From Corynebacterium sp. sy039 (lineage in GTDB: Bacteria; Actinomycetota; Actinomycetes; Mycobacteriales; Mycobacteriaceae), in the NCBI RefSeq assembly GCF_007904105.1, contig NZ_CP042325.1:1240001-1304000 (forward strand): a stretch of DNA of 64,000 nt, given 5' to 3'. The position numbers were made by a program, and so were the translations under genes. This document shows, in pieces, positions 9,381 to 20,188 of the stretch (position 1 is its first letter; every line of letters starts with the position of its first letter). The notes under the pieces are model-generated. The model worked only from the letters and a program-made list of their open reading frames with translations, was not told the origin of the DNA and searched no databases.

Positions 9381-11657
9381 CTATCCTGTGGTTACTCGGT
9401 ATACATCGAATACACCCTCAGTATTACGAAGTTGAGTCATCAAGGCACCTAGCTGCTTGGTATCTGACACCGAGAATGTAAACCGAATTGTTGCTACTCG
9501 ATCTTGAGAGGCATGGGAATTCATAGCTACTACTGATACTCGCTGTTCATTGATGACACGAGTCAATTCCATAAGCAAACCAGTACGATCTAGAGCTTCA
9601 ATTTGCAATGTAGCGGCAAAAACTGAACCAGAGCCTTCCGATGCCCACGAAACCGTGACTAAACGCTCTGGTTCCGATTGCAGTTTTGTGGCGTTCGTGC
9701 AGTCTGTTCGGTGTACTGAGACGCCACCTCCACGAGTAACGAAACCAAAAATATCATCTCCGGGCACTGGCATACAGCACTTGGCTAGTTTTGCCATAAC
9801 ATCTGGGCTACCTTCTACCAGCACGCCTTGGGAGTCTGATACTTTTTGCTTCGAGGTGACCAGTTCACTAAAAGGGGTACGAGATACGAGAGTGTCTTCC
9901 GCCTCATCAGCATCTCCGAAAGCTGCCATGAGTCTGTGCGCCACACTTGCCGCAGAAACAGAACCGGATCCGATTGCGGTATAAAGAGCGTCTACATCTG
10001 GATAATGCAGTTCATTTGCTACAGCTTTCATTGATTGCGCAGTAAAAAGCCTATGCATAGGCAAACCGCCACGCTGTACTTCCGCAGCGAGTGCATCTCG
10101 TCCTGCTTCCAGATACTCTTCACGGCGTTCTTTTGCGAACCATTGGCGAATTTTTGTCTTAGCTCGTGGTGAGACGACAAAGTCCTGCCAGTCTCGACTA
10201 GGCCCAGAGTTTTGATCTTTGGAAGTAAAAATTTCAACCTGATCTCCAGATTTTAATTTTGACTCCAAAGCTACGAGCTTGCCATTGATTTTTGCACCAA
10301 TACACCGGTGTCCGACTTCGGTATGAACTGCATAAGCAAAATCGACAGGTGTTGAATCAACAGGAAGATTAACCACATCACCTTTAGGGGTAAAGGCAAA
10401 GATTTGTTTGCTAGACAGGTCATAGCGCAAGCTATCAAGAAACTCATTAGGATCTGCGGCCTCTTTTTGCCAATCGAGTAATTGACGCATCCATGCCATG
10501 TGATCAACTTCTGCTTGTTCACCGCTATGGCTGCCTTTTGTCTCTTTATAACGCCAGTGGGCTGCAATGCCGAACTCAGCGTTATAGTGCATCTCATGGG
10601 TGCGTACTTGCACTTCCAAAGGCTTACCATTGGGAGTCATCACTGTGGTATGCAGTGATTGATATACGCCAAACTTAGGACTAGATATGTAGTCCTTAAA
10701 TCTTCCTGGCATGGCAGAAAAGAGCGAGTGAACTACACCGATTGCCGCATAACAGCCGTTGACGGTGTCCACGAGGATTCTGATACCCACCAGATCAAGA
10801 ATTTCCTCAAAGTCTTTACCGCGTACAATCATTTTCTGATAAATGGACCAATAATGTTTTGGCCGTCCCATGACGCGCGCTTCAATGTGATTTTCGCGTA
10901 ATGCATTTTGCAATTGCGACGTTATCTCCTTGAGATAACGATCGCGTGAAGGAGCACGTTCTGCCACAAGTCGCACTACTTCTTCATATTTCTTTGGATA
11001 AAGAATGGCAAAAGAAAGATCTTCTAACTCCCATTTCACATTCGCCATCCCTAAGCGATGTGCCAAAGGCGCAATTACTTCGAGAGTCTGCTGTGCTTTT
11101 TTCGCTTGCTTTTCCGGAGGCAGAAAACGCATTGTCCGCATATTATGCAATCGATCGGCAACTTTAATGACTAAGACTCGTGGATCTTGGCTCATAGCCA
11201 CAATCATCTTGCGGATAGTTTCTGCCTCAGCTGCTGCACCTAAGGCAACTTTGTCCAGTTTGGTCACACCATCTACCAAACGAGCCACTTCTTCACCGAA
11301 ATCTCTCGTAAGGTCTTCTAAAAAGTAATCCGTGTCTTCTACTGTGTCATGTAGAAGCGCTGCAACGAGAGTAGTCGTGTCCATACCGATCTCAGCTGCT
11401 ATGGTCGCTACCGCTAAGGGGTGTGTGATGTAGGGATCACCAGATTTACGAAAGACTCCTTCATGCAGGCGCTCGGCTGTACTATATGCACGCTCTAAAA
11501 TGGCATAGTCTGCTTTAGGATGAAACTCTCGATGGATGCTCAATAATGGCTCGAGAACAGGATTAATTTTAACGCGATTGCCTGTTAAACTACGAGCGAG
11601 CCGAGCCGACATTCTACGAACCGAGTTTTGTTGTTTTGGGACACGATTATTGGTCAT
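9381..11657 (-). CDS. rel: Bifunctional (p)ppGpp synthetase/hydrolase
   Basis: Makes and degrades the stringent-response alarmone. The 758-residue protein has the long RelA/SpoT order: HD hydrolase domain (about 45-200, with LLHDTVEDT), synthetase domain (about 240-370, with [19 protein letters not shown]), TGS domain (about 410-470, [13 protein letters not shown]), a Cys/His-containing middle region ([13 protein letters not shown]) and a C-terminal ACT domain (about 685-758). Both catalytic halves look intact, so it should be bifunctional like other actinobacterial Rel. It is the last gene of the secD-secF-lipoprotein-apt-rel run, 60 nt after apt. Confidence 0.96.
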   Translation of the reverse strand: MTNNRVPKQQNSVRRMSARLARSLTGNRVKINPVLEPLLSIHREFHPKADYAILERAYSTAERLHEGVFRKSGDPYITHPLAVATIAAEIGMDTTTLVAALLHDTVEDTDYFLEDLTRDFGEEVARLVDGVTKLDKVALGAAAEAETIRKMIVAMSQDPRVLVIKVADRLHNMRTMRFLPPEKQAKKAQQTLEVIAPLAHRLGMANVKWELEDLSFAILYPKKYEEVVRLVAERAPSRDRYLKEITSQLQNALRENHIEARVMGRPKHYWSIYQKMIVRGKDFEEILDLVGIRILVDTVNGCYAAIGVVHSLFSAMPGRFKDYISSPKFGVYQSLHTTVMTPNGKPLEVQVRTHEMHYNAEFGIAAHWRYKETKGSHSGEQAEVDHMAWMRQLLDWQKEAADPNEFLDSLRYDLSSKQIFAFTPKGDVVNLPVDSTPVDFAYAVHTEVGHRCIGAKINGKLVALESKLKSGDQVEIFTSKDQNSGPSRDWQDFVVSPRAKTKIRQWFAKERREEYLEAGRDALAAEVQRGGLPMHRLFTAQSMKAVANELHYPDVDALYTAIGSGSVSAASVAHRLMAAFGDADEAEDTLVSRTPFSELVTSKQKVSDSQGVLVEGSPDVMAKLAKCCMPVPGDDIFGFVTRGGGVSVHRTDCTNATKLQSEPERLVTVSWASEGSGSVFAATLQIEALDRTGLLMELTRVINEQRVSVVAMNSHASQDRVATIRFTFSVSDTKQLGALMTQLRNTEGVFDVYRVTTG

Positions 11658-11717
11658 AACTGGCTTCGCTCCTACACATTACGCGGTTTTGTGAGCATTC
11701 ACGATATTTCTAAAACT

Positions 11718-12269
11718 TTACTGTGGCTCATTGACCACAAACAAATCAGAACCAGCTAATTTTTCTCGCCCACCTAGTGAAGGAACTTCTAGAACCACAC
11801 CAAATCCAGACACGACACCGCCACATCGTTCGATTAAGCGTCGAGCAGCAACGAGTGTGCCGCCGGTAGCAAGCACATCATCAATCAGATAGATTTTTTT
11901 GCCAACAAGATCGATGCCGTCTGCTGGTAATTCCAAAGAAGCAGTACCATATTCCAGAGAAAAATCTTCGCTGATTACTGGAGGCGGCAGTTTATTCTTT
12001 TTACGGATAGATAAAATACCTGTACCGATGTTAAAAGCCACCGCCGAACCAAGTAAAAATCCCCTAGCATCTAGTCCACCAATCATATCTGCTCCAGCAC
12101 GTTGTGCTGCTGCAGAAAGCTCTTCGACGAGCATCCTAAAAGCATGACGGTCAGCAAGCACTGGGGTGAGATCCTCAAAAAGCACTCCTGGTATAGGAAA
12201 ATCCTGCACTAATCGTGTTTTTTCGTTAAGCGCTTGATGTGCGTCTTTATATGGTGACGAGGTATCCAT
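11718..12269 (-). CDS. apt: Adenine phosphoribosyltransferase
   Basis: Salvages adenine to AMP using phosphoribosyl pyrophosphate. The 183-residue protein has the PRPP-binding motif DDVLATGGT at residues 130-138 and the family [14 protein letters not shown] segment at 65-78, with [13 protein letters not shown] at the start. Its place between the peptide-binding lipoprotein gene (41 nt upstream) and rel (60 nt downstream) is the conserved actinobacterial order. That arrangement ties purine salvage to the alarmone gene, though no shared regulatory site was seen. Confidence 0.95.
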   Translation of the reverse strand: MDTSSPYKDAHQALNEKTRLVQDFPIPGVLFEDLTPVLADRHAFRMLVEELSAAAQRAGADMIGGLDARGFLLGSAVAFNIGTGILSIRKKNKLPPPVISEDFSLEYGTASLELPADGIDLVGKKIYLIDDVLATGGTLVAARRLIERCGGVVSGFGVVLEVPSLGGREKLAGSDLFVVNEPQ

Positions 12270-12310
12270 GTGGCTTTGTTCTTTCTGTCTTAGAGGTTAT
12301 GAGGGTGCTG

Positions 12311-13957
12311 CTACTGAGTTTTCTGTTCCTTTGGCTGCCATCTATCCATGTTCCAACCAATACTATAGAGATCAGTGTTTGGTACAACATTTTCTACATT
12401 CTTATCCACCACAAATACTCGTGGATGCGAACTCAAAGGAATTGTAATCATCTGCTCCCATGAAGCAAGCTCATCTGCACGAACTGCTGCAACATCAGTG
12501 CTCAAATGTGGAATATAGTCAAACTCAACCATAGGGTCTACAGCTTGAATATACGCATCAGCAACACCTTCTGAGCGAAGTAACCCATTTTCATCAACAA
12601 TAGCTTGCACCAAAGCGCGTGGTGTTTCTTCGTCTAACTCACCTGACACGTCGACAACATTGATGCCTGCTGGTGCACATGTCTGCGCAATGTTTTCTAC
12701 AATCGCGGCTTTCCTCGAGTCTTCTCCTAAGTAGCCAATGCGAATTGTTTGTCCTTCAAGTGCGCGTGCAGCTTCAATATCAACCCCTAGATGCGATTGG
12801 GCTATATCACCTAATTGTGCAACAACAGGGTCATGCGCTCGGACTGTACGTACTGTGACTGGATGAACTTCTGCACCAGCATGCTGCGACGATACTTGGG
12901 CAATTGCTGTTTGGTCGATACACGCAGCAAAAGCCTTACGCAGTTCGATATCCTCGAATAGTCCTGAAGAACTAAGTAGTAGTTGTTCGGTTAACACACC
13001 GGCTTCAGAAACAATGTCATAGGGGTTGTAGTTGTCATCTCGATTGACCCAAGAAAGTGAATCGTTGTTTTTTACTTCTGCAATACCTAATTTTGTTTCT
13101 TTCGCTAGGCTTTTCAGATCTGTTGTTCCTGGCCATACCACTATTTTCTCGATATTAGCTGGCTCTCCGAAATAACGATCATTGCGGCTCAAAATTACTT
13201 CTGAATTCTGTCCAACACTGTCGATTTTATATGGACCAGAAGATACTTGGAGCTCAGGATCAAAATTGCTCAAGCTATATCCTTGATTCCAAATCTGAGC
13301 GATACTAGCAAGAGTTGTTTCATCACGATTGACCAATGCCGCGTTGAGGTCTGCTAAGGTTAGTCCCGCTTTATTAGCTATGGCGTGTGCAGGCAATAAC
13401 ACTCCTGGGCCAAATAATTGCCGCCAGCGTGCCCCAAATCCTTCCTTGAACACTACTGTTGCATTTTTAGAACCTGGATTACATTCAACTCTTTCTACCT
13501 GGTGCATAAGCGGCATATGCGAGCCGAAGAGTACATCCATATCCCCTGCGACAAATGCAAGTAAGAAAGAATCACACGTGACAGGCTCGCCATCAGAATA
13601 TACAGCTTTATCCGAAATGGTATAGAGCACACGTTGATTATTACCAGGCAAGAATTGAGCAGTTGCGAAATCAGTATTGGGGATTAACTGCCCTTTAGGA
13701 CCTGGAACATGCGTGGAGGGATATAAACGTGCTGAAAGGACTTGAGCGTTAGTAGCAACTCCCAAATCATTAGCAGCATTAGAAGTAAGCAAAACATTTT
13801 TTACTGCATAAGAAAACGTATCTGTATAAGCAGATTCTTGTTCTACCTCAGCTTTTCCACATGCGCCTAATAGGAACACCAACGTGAATGCAGTAATCAC
13901 ACAACAACACTTGTGGAGAATGGAACATAAAGAAAACTTTTGCTTACTTCTTCCCAC
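12311..13957 (-). CDS. dciAE: Solute-binding family 5 lipoprotein (peptide-binding-like)
   Basis: A 548-residue lipoprotein with an N-terminal signal ending in a lipobox LLGAC (Cys33) and a long periplasmic-binding-protein fold of the oligopeptide/dipeptide (family 5) class, for example NQRVLYTISDKAVYSDGEPVT near the start. No permease or ATPase genes lie beside it; instead it is embedded between secF (22 nt) and apt (41 nt), the same unusual place as in C. glutamicum (dciAE) and mycobacteria. The ligand and the transporter it serves are unknown. It might act in export or envelope assembly together with SecDF, but that is inference from position only. Confidence 0.85.
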   Translation of the reverse strand: MGRSKQKFSLCSILHKCCCVITAFTLVFLLGACGKAEVEQESAYTDTFSYAVKNVLLTSNAANDLGVATNAQVLSARLYPSTHVPGPKGQLIPNTDFATAQFLPGNNQRVLYTISDKAVYSDGEPVTCDSFLLAFVAGDMDVLFGSHMPLMHQVERVECNPGSKNATVVFKEGFGARWRQLFGPGVLLPAHAIANKAGLTLADLNAALVNRDETTLASIAQIWNQGYSLSNFDPELQVSSGPYKIDSVGQNSEVILSRNDRYFGEPANIEKIVVWPGTTDLKSLAKETKLGIAEVKNNDSLSWVNRDDNYNPYDIVSEAGVLTEQLLLSSSGLFEDIELRKAFAACIDQTAIAQVSSQHAGAEVHPVTVRTVRAHDPVVAQLGDIAQSHLGVDIEAARALEGQTIRIGYLGEDSRKAAIVENIAQTCAPAGINVVDVSGELDEETPRALVQAIVDENGLLRSEGVADAYIQAVDPMVEFDYIPHLSTDVAAVRADELASWEQMITIPLSSHPRVFVVDKNVENVVPNTDLYSIGWNMDRWQPKEQKTQ

Positions 13958-13979
13958 TTATTTCATCCTTATCCCGTTG

Positions 13980-15110
13980 TCAGCTCTTATTCGGGCGCCA
14001 ACTAGCACCTGTCGAATGCGAAGTGTACTGAGAAGTTGCGACATCACTGGTAGCTGTTACATCTTCCTCATAATCATATTCATCCTGCAATGCAGGACGT
14101 GCACTTTCGTTTTCAGCAAGGCGCTCATGGGTTACTTTACGATTGTGCGCTTTAGTCTTTGCAGTTCTGTTTTTCAGATCCACTAGGATTGGTGTCGCAA
14201 GGAATACAGAAGAAAGAGTACCTTCAAGCACTCCGATGAACTGTACCAATGCCAAATCTTTGAGTGTTCCTACTCCCATGAGCCAGACAGCAATAACCAT
14301 AAGTGCGATAATGGGCAATACTGAGATCACTGTGGTGGAAATAGAGCGCATCACTGTTTGGTTGATTGCTAAGTTAGCGTGTTCAGCATAGGTTTTTCTT
14401 GTAGTGCCCAGGTAACCAGCTGTATTTTCCCGAACTTTATCAAAAACGATAACAGTATCATAGAGCGAGAATGCCAATACTGTCAGCAAACCAATAACTG
14501 ATGCTGGACTTACCTCAAAGCCGCAGATAGCATAAATACCGCTGATCGCAATAAGATCCACGAACAAAGCAGCAATAGCAGCAACAGCCATCTCTTTTTG
14601 CAATCGAATTGCGATATACACAAATACTGCGATAAGGAATACCACCATCGAAATCAGCATTCGATTAGTAATCGTAGAGCCCCATGCCTCTGAAACAGTG
14701 GAGTCACCGATTACATCGGGGGTTGCTTTCCCAGTGCTATCTTGTGGTTTATATGCCTCATAAAGCTCAGTGCGAGCTTTAGTGATTTGATCTTCGCTTA
14801 AGCGCTCTGAATTTATTTCAAGAATTTTGCTGTCACCTGAACCGACAACTTGCACCTGCTCAGGAGTGACACCGGTAGCCTCGGTAAAGGTCTTTTCCAC
14901 TTGCGCGGTATCGAGATTCGCTGCTGGCATATTCATCTTCGTGCCGCCGACAAAATCAATTCCTAAATTAAAACCGCGTAATGCAATAGCAATAATGCAA
15001 ATAAGCAATGCAACTGCAGTAGTGATGTACCACTTACGACGCTTTCCGACGAAATCTATTCCGCCTTCGCCGGTGTAGAGCTTAGTTAAAGTAGTGCTTT
15101 CACTCATCAT
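13980..15110 (-). CDS. secF: Protein translocase subunit SecF
   Basis: Integral membrane partner of SecD that uses the proton gradient to help preproteins leave the Sec channel. The 376-residue protein has the SecF pattern: a first membrane helix near 30-50, a family motif GFNLGIDFVGGTKM soon after, an outside domain, then five membrane helices with PASVIGLLTVLAFSLYDTVI and a Ser/Thr/Asp/Glu-rich cytoplasmic tail of about 60 residues. Start and stop of secF and secD share the bases TAATG at 15108-15112, so translation is coupled. A second ATG one codon downstream is equally possible. Confidence 0.95.
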   Translation of the reverse strand: MMSESTTLTKLYTGEGGIDFVGKRRKWYITTAVALLICIIAIALRGFNLGIDFVGGTKMNMPAANLDTAQVEKTFTEATGVTPEQVQVVGSGDSKILEINSERLSEDQITKARTELYEAYKPQDSTGKATPDVIGDSTVSEAWGSTITNRMLISMVVFLIAVFVYIAIRLQKEMAVAAIAALFVDLIAISGIYAICGFEVSPASVIGLLTVLAFSLYDTVIVFDKVRENTAGYLGTTRKTYAEHANLAINQTVMRSISTTVISVLPIIALMVIAVWLMGVGTLKDLALVQFIGVLEGTLSSVFLATPILVDLKNRTAKTKAHNRKVTHERLAENESARPALQDEYDYEEDVTATSDVATSQYTSHSTGASWRPNKS

Positions 15111-17098
15111 TACACCTGCTCTCTCTTATCGTTGTCATGCTCATCCTGAGCTATTCCCTGCTCATCGTCAGCTTTATGCGCATCCCTATGTGTTGATGCT
15201 AGTGGTTTAGCCATCCCCATTTGCGTATCCGAATGATGACTTTCTTTCACCGATTGCGCCAATACGGGTTGTGCCTCTTTAGCAGTATGCCGAGCTAGCG
15301 CAAACACTTTTCCAAGTCCGTTTACAGAGTGTTTAGCGGACCAAGGTTTACGAGAAGCAAGAATAACTAATGGTGCTGTTACGAGGAAAGTGACTAAAAT
15401 ATCGAATACTGTGGTCAGCCCTAAAGTGAAAGCAAAACCTTTCACCTCGCCAACTGCAAGAGCATAAATAATTACTGCTGCAATGAGTGTCACTGCATTA
15501 CCAGTGATGATTGTTTGCTTGGCACGATCCCAGCCATGTGCTACTGCTGAACGGAAAGTTCTTCCGTCACGCACTTCGTCTTTAATTCTTTCATACAGCA
15601 CCACAAAAGAATCGGCAGTAGTACCAATACCAATGATCAAACCAGCAATACCTGCCAGATCAAGAGAATATCCCACTAGGCGACCGAGTAGGACTAATGC
15701 GCCATAGACCAAAGCAAAAGAAGCACCTAGTGATAACAAGGAAATCAGGCCAAAGAAACGATAGAAATACAATGAATAAAGAGCAACGGCTATCAGACCG
15801 ACAAGCCCTGCTATCAAACCTGCCTTCAACGAAGCAATACCAAGGGAAGCAGGGACAGTAATAGCTGTACCGCCTGATTCACCATTCTCACCGACGAAAC
15901 TTAATGGTAAAGCACCATAACGCAAGTTGTTAGCTAATTCCTGTGCCTGTGCTTGAGTCATTGTGCTGCTGGTGATGGCAGTACGCTCACCAACTGGGGT
16001 AGGCTGCTCAATCTGTGGTGCAGACAATACTTCAGAATCCAGAGTAATAGCTACTTGACGACCAACATATTCATTGGTGAGTTTCGCCCATGTTTCTGAG
16101 CCCTTTTCGTTCTTCGCAGACTTGAACTTAAACGTAATCTGCATCTTGCCGCTTTGTGCATCAAACCCACCGGTAATTGGTTCATTAGTATCCACTTCAT
16201 TACCTGTCAAGCGTTTTGCTTGAGCTTGATTAGCATCTTGGCCTTCAAGAACGGGAGAAGGACCAAGAATCATAGCTTGTTGTGCACTTGGATCACAGGT
16301 CACCAATGGGAGTGCAGGATCATCTGCACCTTGCAGTAGATCAGGTTTGTCGCTATCGCATCGCAATAAGAATGATGCCGATAATTGTTTTAAGGAAGTA
16401 TCTGCCTGACGATCAGCAAGAAGAACGTCTGCTAATTCTTTGCGTTGCTTCTCAGCCTCAAGTGAGTTCACAGCCTCTTGTGGTTGTTTTGCAGATACTT
16501 TAGCTGGAGTAAGTTCCTTGGCTTCGGGATCATTTTGTTTTTTGATTTTTGTGAGATCCTCAGCAAGTTGTTTGAGACGTTCATTGGCTTGATCAGCGGT
16601 AAGTGCACCCACGCTGACCCAACGATTAGCCATCTTTTCCATCTCAGCTGGTAATGCCTCAAAATCAGCATCAGTCGGTGCAACTTGCGCTACAGGACGA
16701 AAAACTAACTGTGAGGTTTTACCTAAAGAACGCGCCTGAGCTGTGTCTTCACCAGGAACAGTAATAACAAGAGTATTGCCATCGGTGATGACTTTTGCCC
16801 CAGAAACACCCATACCATTAACACGGTTTTCCAAGATATTACGCGCTTGGGCTAATTGATCTTGCGTAGGTTGTTCACCTTGTGGCACGAGCGTAATTCT
16901 GGTACCACCTTGCAAATCAATACCTAAGTTAGGCTTTGGCAAGCGATCACCAGTAAAAAATACCAATGCATACACAGCAATGATTACTGCGATGAACAGC
17001 CCTAACGCCTTCTTAGGCCATGTATTCCATTTTGACCTAGCTCCACGGGATTTGGAAGGCAATGAAGTTCTCCCTCTTAGATTTTCTAAATAATCCAA
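15110..17098 (-). CDS. secD: Protein translocase subunit SecD
   Basis: Large subunit of the SecDF export motor. The 662-residue protein shows the first membrane helix (about 32-50), the D1 motif LGIDLQGGTRITL, a large outside domain (about 60-430) with an inserted Gln/Lys-rich stretch at roughly 170-235, then the membrane bundle with AGIAGLIIGIGTTADSFVVLYERIKDE. A charged C-terminal tail of about 70 residues (His/Asp/Lys-rich) follows the last helix. It is coupled to secF by a TAATG junction and lies 160 nt after yajC. Confidence 0.95.
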   Translation of the reverse strand: MDYLENLRGRTSLPSKSRGARSKWNTWPKKALGLFIAVIIAVYALVFFTGDRLPKPNLGIDLQGGTRITLVPQGEQPTQDQLAQARNILENRVNGMGVSGAKVITDGNTLVITVPGEDTAQARSLGKTSQLVFRPVAQVAPTDADFEALPAEMEKMANRWVSVGALTADQANERLKQLAEDLTKIKKQNDPEAKELTPAKVSAKQPQEAVNSLEAEKQRKELADVLLADRQADTSLKQLSASFLLRCDSDKPDLLQGADDPALPLVTCDPSAQQAMILGPSPVLEGQDANQAQAKRLTGNEVDTNEPITGGFDAQSGKMQITFKFKSAKNEKGSETWAKLTNEYVGRQVAITLDSEVLSAPQIEQPTPVGERTAITSSTMTQAQAQELANNLRYGALPLSFVGENGESGGTAITVPASLGIASLKAGLIAGLVGLIAVALYSLYFYRFFGLISLLSLGASFALVYGALVLLGRLVGYSLDLAGIAGLIIGIGTTADSFVVLYERIKDEVRDGRTFRSAVAHGWDRAKQTIITGNAVTLIAAVIIYALAVGEVKGFAFTLGLTTVFDILVTFLVTAPLVILASRKPWSAKHSVNGLGKVFALARHTAKEAQPVLAQSVKESHHSDTQMGMAKPLASTHRDAHKADDEQGIAQDEHDNDKREQV

Positions 17099-17258
17099 TA
17101 ACTATACGCAATGAGGCGACATATAGAATTGACCAAATCACTATACTACTGCTGCCGCCTGAGCACACAAAACTCACAAACGCTGTCTCTATGGATCTAT
17201 ATGAATAATGTGTTTTTGGGTATTAGTTCTGTCTTAATTTTAATTTTTAATTAACTGC

Positions 17259-17570
17259 TCATTCATCGCGAGAATCATTGTGCGCAGTGCTATCAGCTAT
17301 CTCAACATCATCATGATCGTTTTTCTTCTGCACAATTGCTGCTTTATCAATTACCACGACAGTATGCTGTGCAATCTCAAGTTCTACAGTTGATTCATGA
17401 ATACCACGAATAACACCATGTATACGCGCAGTTGTCACAACGCGATCACCAATAACAAGATTATCTTGAAGATTATTTAACTCACGTGCATAACGCTGTT
17501 GCTTACGTTGCACAAAGAAAGAAGGCAAAATAATTACGACAAGCGCAATAATAAACAGCATAACATTCAT
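17259..17570 (-). CDS. yajC: Preprotein translocase subunit YajC
   Basis: Small single-span membrane protein associated with the SecDF complex. The 103-residue sequence has one N-terminal hydrophobic helix (about 3-19), the basic stretch QRKQQRYAREL, and the family core NLVIGDRVVTTARIHGVI, followed by an acidic tail. It stands between ruvB (53 nt) and secD (160 nt), the standard actinobacterial order, and is probably transcribed with both. Confidence 0.93.
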   Translation of the reverse strand: MNVMLFIIALVVIILPSFFVQRKQQRYARELNNLQDNLVIGDRVVTTARIHGVIRGIHESTVELEIAQHTVVVIDKAAIVQKKNDHDDVEIADSTAHNDSRDE

Positions 17571-17623
17571 AGCTACCTATAATGCCAGACAAAACTCCAC
17601 TACGCATTTAACAGACTACTGTG

Positions 17624-18703
17624 CTAGCGCAACAAAATATCTTCTGGCGGTTCTAGTCCTAAATGTTGCCAGGCGGCAGCAGTAGCTACTCTTCCTCGAT
17701 TTGTTCGGGTAAGCATTCCAGCACGTACCAGATACGGTTCGCATACTTCTTCTACTGTAGAGGGTTCTTCTCCCACTGCTATCGCAAGTGTATTGACTCC
17801 CACAGGACCACCACCATGACCTTTGATCAGCGCGCTTAGGACTGCTCGATCGAGTCGATCAAGACCTTGCTCATCTACATCAAAAACTACCAATGCAGCT
17901 TGTGCAGCACCAAGATCAATATGTCCATTGGAATGTATTTCAGCAAAATCGCGCACTCGACGTAATAAGCGATTAGCAATACGAGGTGTTCCTCGTGATC
18001 GGGATGCAATTTCTGCCGCTGCATCTGCGTCGATAGTTACCTGGAGAATTTTTGCCGCTCGCAGTACGACTTTGGTGAGGTCATCTGTATCATAAAATTC
18101 CATTTGGGCAGTAAAGCCAAAACGATCTCGCAATGGTCCAGTCAGCATCCCTGAGCGAGTTGTCGCTCCAACAAGGGTAAAAGGCTCTAGCTCTAAAGGA
18201 ATGGAAGTAGCCCCTGGTCCTTTTCCGACGATGACGTCTATCCGGAAATCCTCCATAGCGGTGTAGAGCATTTCTTCCACAGGACGCGCCATACGATGTA
18301 TTTCGTCAATGAATAAAACATCACCTTCCATGAGATTCGATAACATCGCAGCTAAATCGCCTACACGTTCTAGTGCAGGCCCGGAGGTCATTCGTAGGCT
18401 TGTTCCCAGCTCATAGGAAATGATCATCGCCATCGTCGTTTTGCCAAGACCAGGTGGACCTGATAGCAAAACATGGTCAGGGGTGACACCACGATTTTTA
18501 GCCCCAGTAAGCACAAGATCTAATTGATTACATACTTTAGGCTGCCCAATAAACTCTTTGAGACTTCGTGGGCGCAAGGTAGGCTCAGCATCCACATCAT
18601 CACGTTGCTGATGTGCAGCTATTGCAGAGTTTCCAGATTGACCGCTTTTTACTCTTTCCCGAGCCTCAGGCACATTAAACTCTGTTTTTTCCACACTCGC
18701 CAT
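17624..18703 (-). CDS. ruvB: Holliday junction branch-migration ATPase RuvB
   Basis: Hexameric AAA+ motor that drives branch migration of recombination junctions with RuvA. The 359-residue protein has Walker [10 protein letters not shown] at 82-90, Walker [11 protein letters not shown], sensor [18 protein letters not shown], and a C-terminal winged-helix DNA-binding domain ending GLEPPEDI. The first 45 residues are a variable polar extension. It follows ruvA by 42 nt in the ruvCAB operon. Confidence 0.97.
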   Translation of the reverse strand: MASVEKTEFNVPEARERVKSGQSGNSAIAAHQQRDDVDAEPTLRPRSLKEFIGQPKVCNQLDLVLTGAKNRGVTPDHVLLSGPPGLGKTTMAMIISYELGTSLRMTSGPALERVGDLAAMLSNLMEGDVLFIDEIHRMARPVEEMLYTAMEDFRIDVIVGKGPGATSIPLELEPFTLVGATTRSGMLTGPLRDRFGFTAQMEFYDTDDLTKVVLRAAKILQVTIDADAAAEIASRSRGTPRIANRLLRRVRDFAEIHSNGHIDLGAAQAALVVFDVDEQGLDRLDRAVLSALIKGHGGGPVGVNTLAIAVGEEPSTVEEVCEPYLVRAGMLTRTNRGRVATAAAWQHLGLEPPEDILLR

Positions 18704-18745
18704 AAGCTAGCTCCTCAATTATTCTGGCACTCTATATTGTGATTG

Positions 18746-19369
18746 CTATTTCTGTTCATTAAGCGCACTCAACGACGCTTTTAACACAGCCGGCATTGCT
18801 AAATCTGGTTGCGCTTGCATAATCGACGCCACAATAGGTTGCACAGTCTTTTCGGTAAAACCCAAACCTATCAGTGCTTCTACGACATGATTAAAAGTAT
18901 CAGAAGATATATCCATGACTTCTTGCGAACCAACTGTACTCATCGTGTCGTCTGACTGGGCTGCGTGGAAACTACTTATTTTCTCTTTTAGATCCACAAT
19001 CATTCGCTCTGCAGCGCGCTTTCCTACCCCAGGAACACGCTGCAATGTCTTAGCATCTCCTGTTGAAATCGCTTGAGCTATCTCAGAAACCGATAGTAAC
19101 GACTGCACAGCAAGCGCCAACCGCGGACCAACACCAGATACTGTCTGCAGCACAGCAAACATATCTTTATCTTCCTGATCCAAAAAAGCATATAAAGTAT
19201 GTGAGTCTTCGCGAATAACTGCACTGACCAACACAAAAATTTCCGCACCACGCTGGAATTGCGCCAATGTAGTAGTTGGCGCAATGACCTGATATCCCAC
19301 ACCATGACATTCAATAATCGCCTGCTGTGAGTCCAAGGCGACAACCGTTCCTCTTAAGGATGCAATCAT
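18746..19369 (-). CDS. ruvA: Holliday junction DNA-binding subunit RuvA
   Basis: Tetrameric protein that binds four-way junctions and loads RuvB. The 207-residue protein has the N-terminal OB fold (MIASLRGTVVALD), two helix-hairpin-helix motifs (LQTVSGVGPRLALAV and LQRVPGVGKRAAERM) and the C-terminal RuvB-interacting domain (about 155-207) ending VLKASLSALNEQK. It lies 46 nt after ruvC and 42 nt before ruvB. Confidence 0.96.
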   Translation of the reverse strand: MIASLRGTVVALDSQQAIIECHGVGYQVIAPTTTLAQFQRGAEIFVLVSAVIREDSHTLYAFLDQEDKDMFAVLQTVSGVGPRLALAVQSLLSVSEIAQAISTGDAKTLQRVPGVGKRAAERMIVDLKEKISSFHAAQSDDTMSTVGSQEVMDISSDTFNHVVEALIGLGFTEKTVQPIVASIMQAQPDLAMPAVLKASLSALNEQK

Positions 19370-19415
19370 GCTCTAGCCTGTTTCCTTTTGCTTTCCGACG
19401 CTCAACCCAATTTTT

Positions 19416-20024
19416 CTAAACCCGATAAGAACTAACATTAGCTTGTTGCTTCTTACGCGCCAGCACTCCTTGTTGATGTTGGCGACGAATTTCTGCTTGT
19501 TCTTCTTGCTCTTGTTGCCGCAAAAGCATTGGCGCTCGCCAGCAATGACAAATAGCAAGAGCCAACGCATCTGCCGCATCAGCAGGTTTGGGTGCTTGAG
19601 ATAATCCTAAGATGCGAGTAACCATAGCAGTCATTTGTTTTTTATCAGCGCCACCATTGCCAGATATGGCTTTTTTTACTTCACTTGGTGTGTACATATG
19701 TACTGGGATATTACGTTGCGCCGCGCTTAGCATGAGAACGCCAACCCCATGAGCAGTATTCATTACTGTAGAGACATTTCCACGCTCAAAAACACGCTCG
19801 ATCGCCACAACATCTGGACGATACTCATCCATCCATTCATTAACCGCTTGGCTTAGTTCCAATAACCGTTGAGCAAGCTGCGCATGACTAGGCGTACGCA
19901 CCACTGCCACTGCAATAGGAATCACTGCCCTGCCTCGACCATTTTCCACAACCGAAAGACCACATCGAGTAAGACCAGGGTCAATACCCATAACCCTCAA
20001 TCGTTCTGGCAGCATCTTACCCAC
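19416..20024 (-). CDS. ruvC: Crossover junction endodeoxyribonuclease RuvC
   Basis: Cuts Holliday junctions as a dimer. The RNase-H-like fold shows the catalytic acidic residues in [10 protein letters not shown] (Asp near residue 15), VAIERVF, and the final [12 protein letters not shown]. The product is about 202 residues with a Gln/Glu-rich tail ([17 protein letters not shown]) after the fold. The listed start is GTG at 20024; an in-frame ATG three codons later (20015) has a better distance to the AAAGG site. It opens the ruvCAB-yajC-secDF run. No LexA box was recognised upstream. Confidence 0.94.
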   Translation of the reverse strand: MGKMLPERLRVMGIDPGLTRCGLSVVENGRGRAVIPIAVAVVRTPSHAQLAQRLLELSQAVNEWMDEYRPDVVAIERVFERGNVSTVMNTAHGVGVLMLSAAQRNIPVHMYTPSEVKKAISGNGGADKKQMTAMVTRILGLSQAPKPADAADALALAICHCWRAPMLLRQQEQEEQAEIRRQHQQGVLARKKQQANVSSYRV

Positions 20025-20141
20025 AGCCTTTCTTAGTAGTACCAGTATGAGAAATCAGAAAGAAGCCTTGCACAAGGTTATTCCCACTAGGATATTAGCA
20101 CATTTTTTCGATATGGTTTACATAATCAGTTTCCATCAAAA

Positions 20142-20170
20142 ACAGCTCCATACCAATGGTATGGAGCTGT
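20142..20170 (-). terminator. Intrinsic terminator after yebC
   Basis: A near-perfect 14-bp inverted repeat (ACAGCTCCATACCA / TGGTATGGAGCTGT) is followed, in the minus-strand direction, by TTTTGATGG. It lies just after the yebC stop and before ruvC, so yebC is probably its own transcription unit. Confidence 0.88.
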
Positions 20171-20188
20171 ATAGATGGGCACACTATT

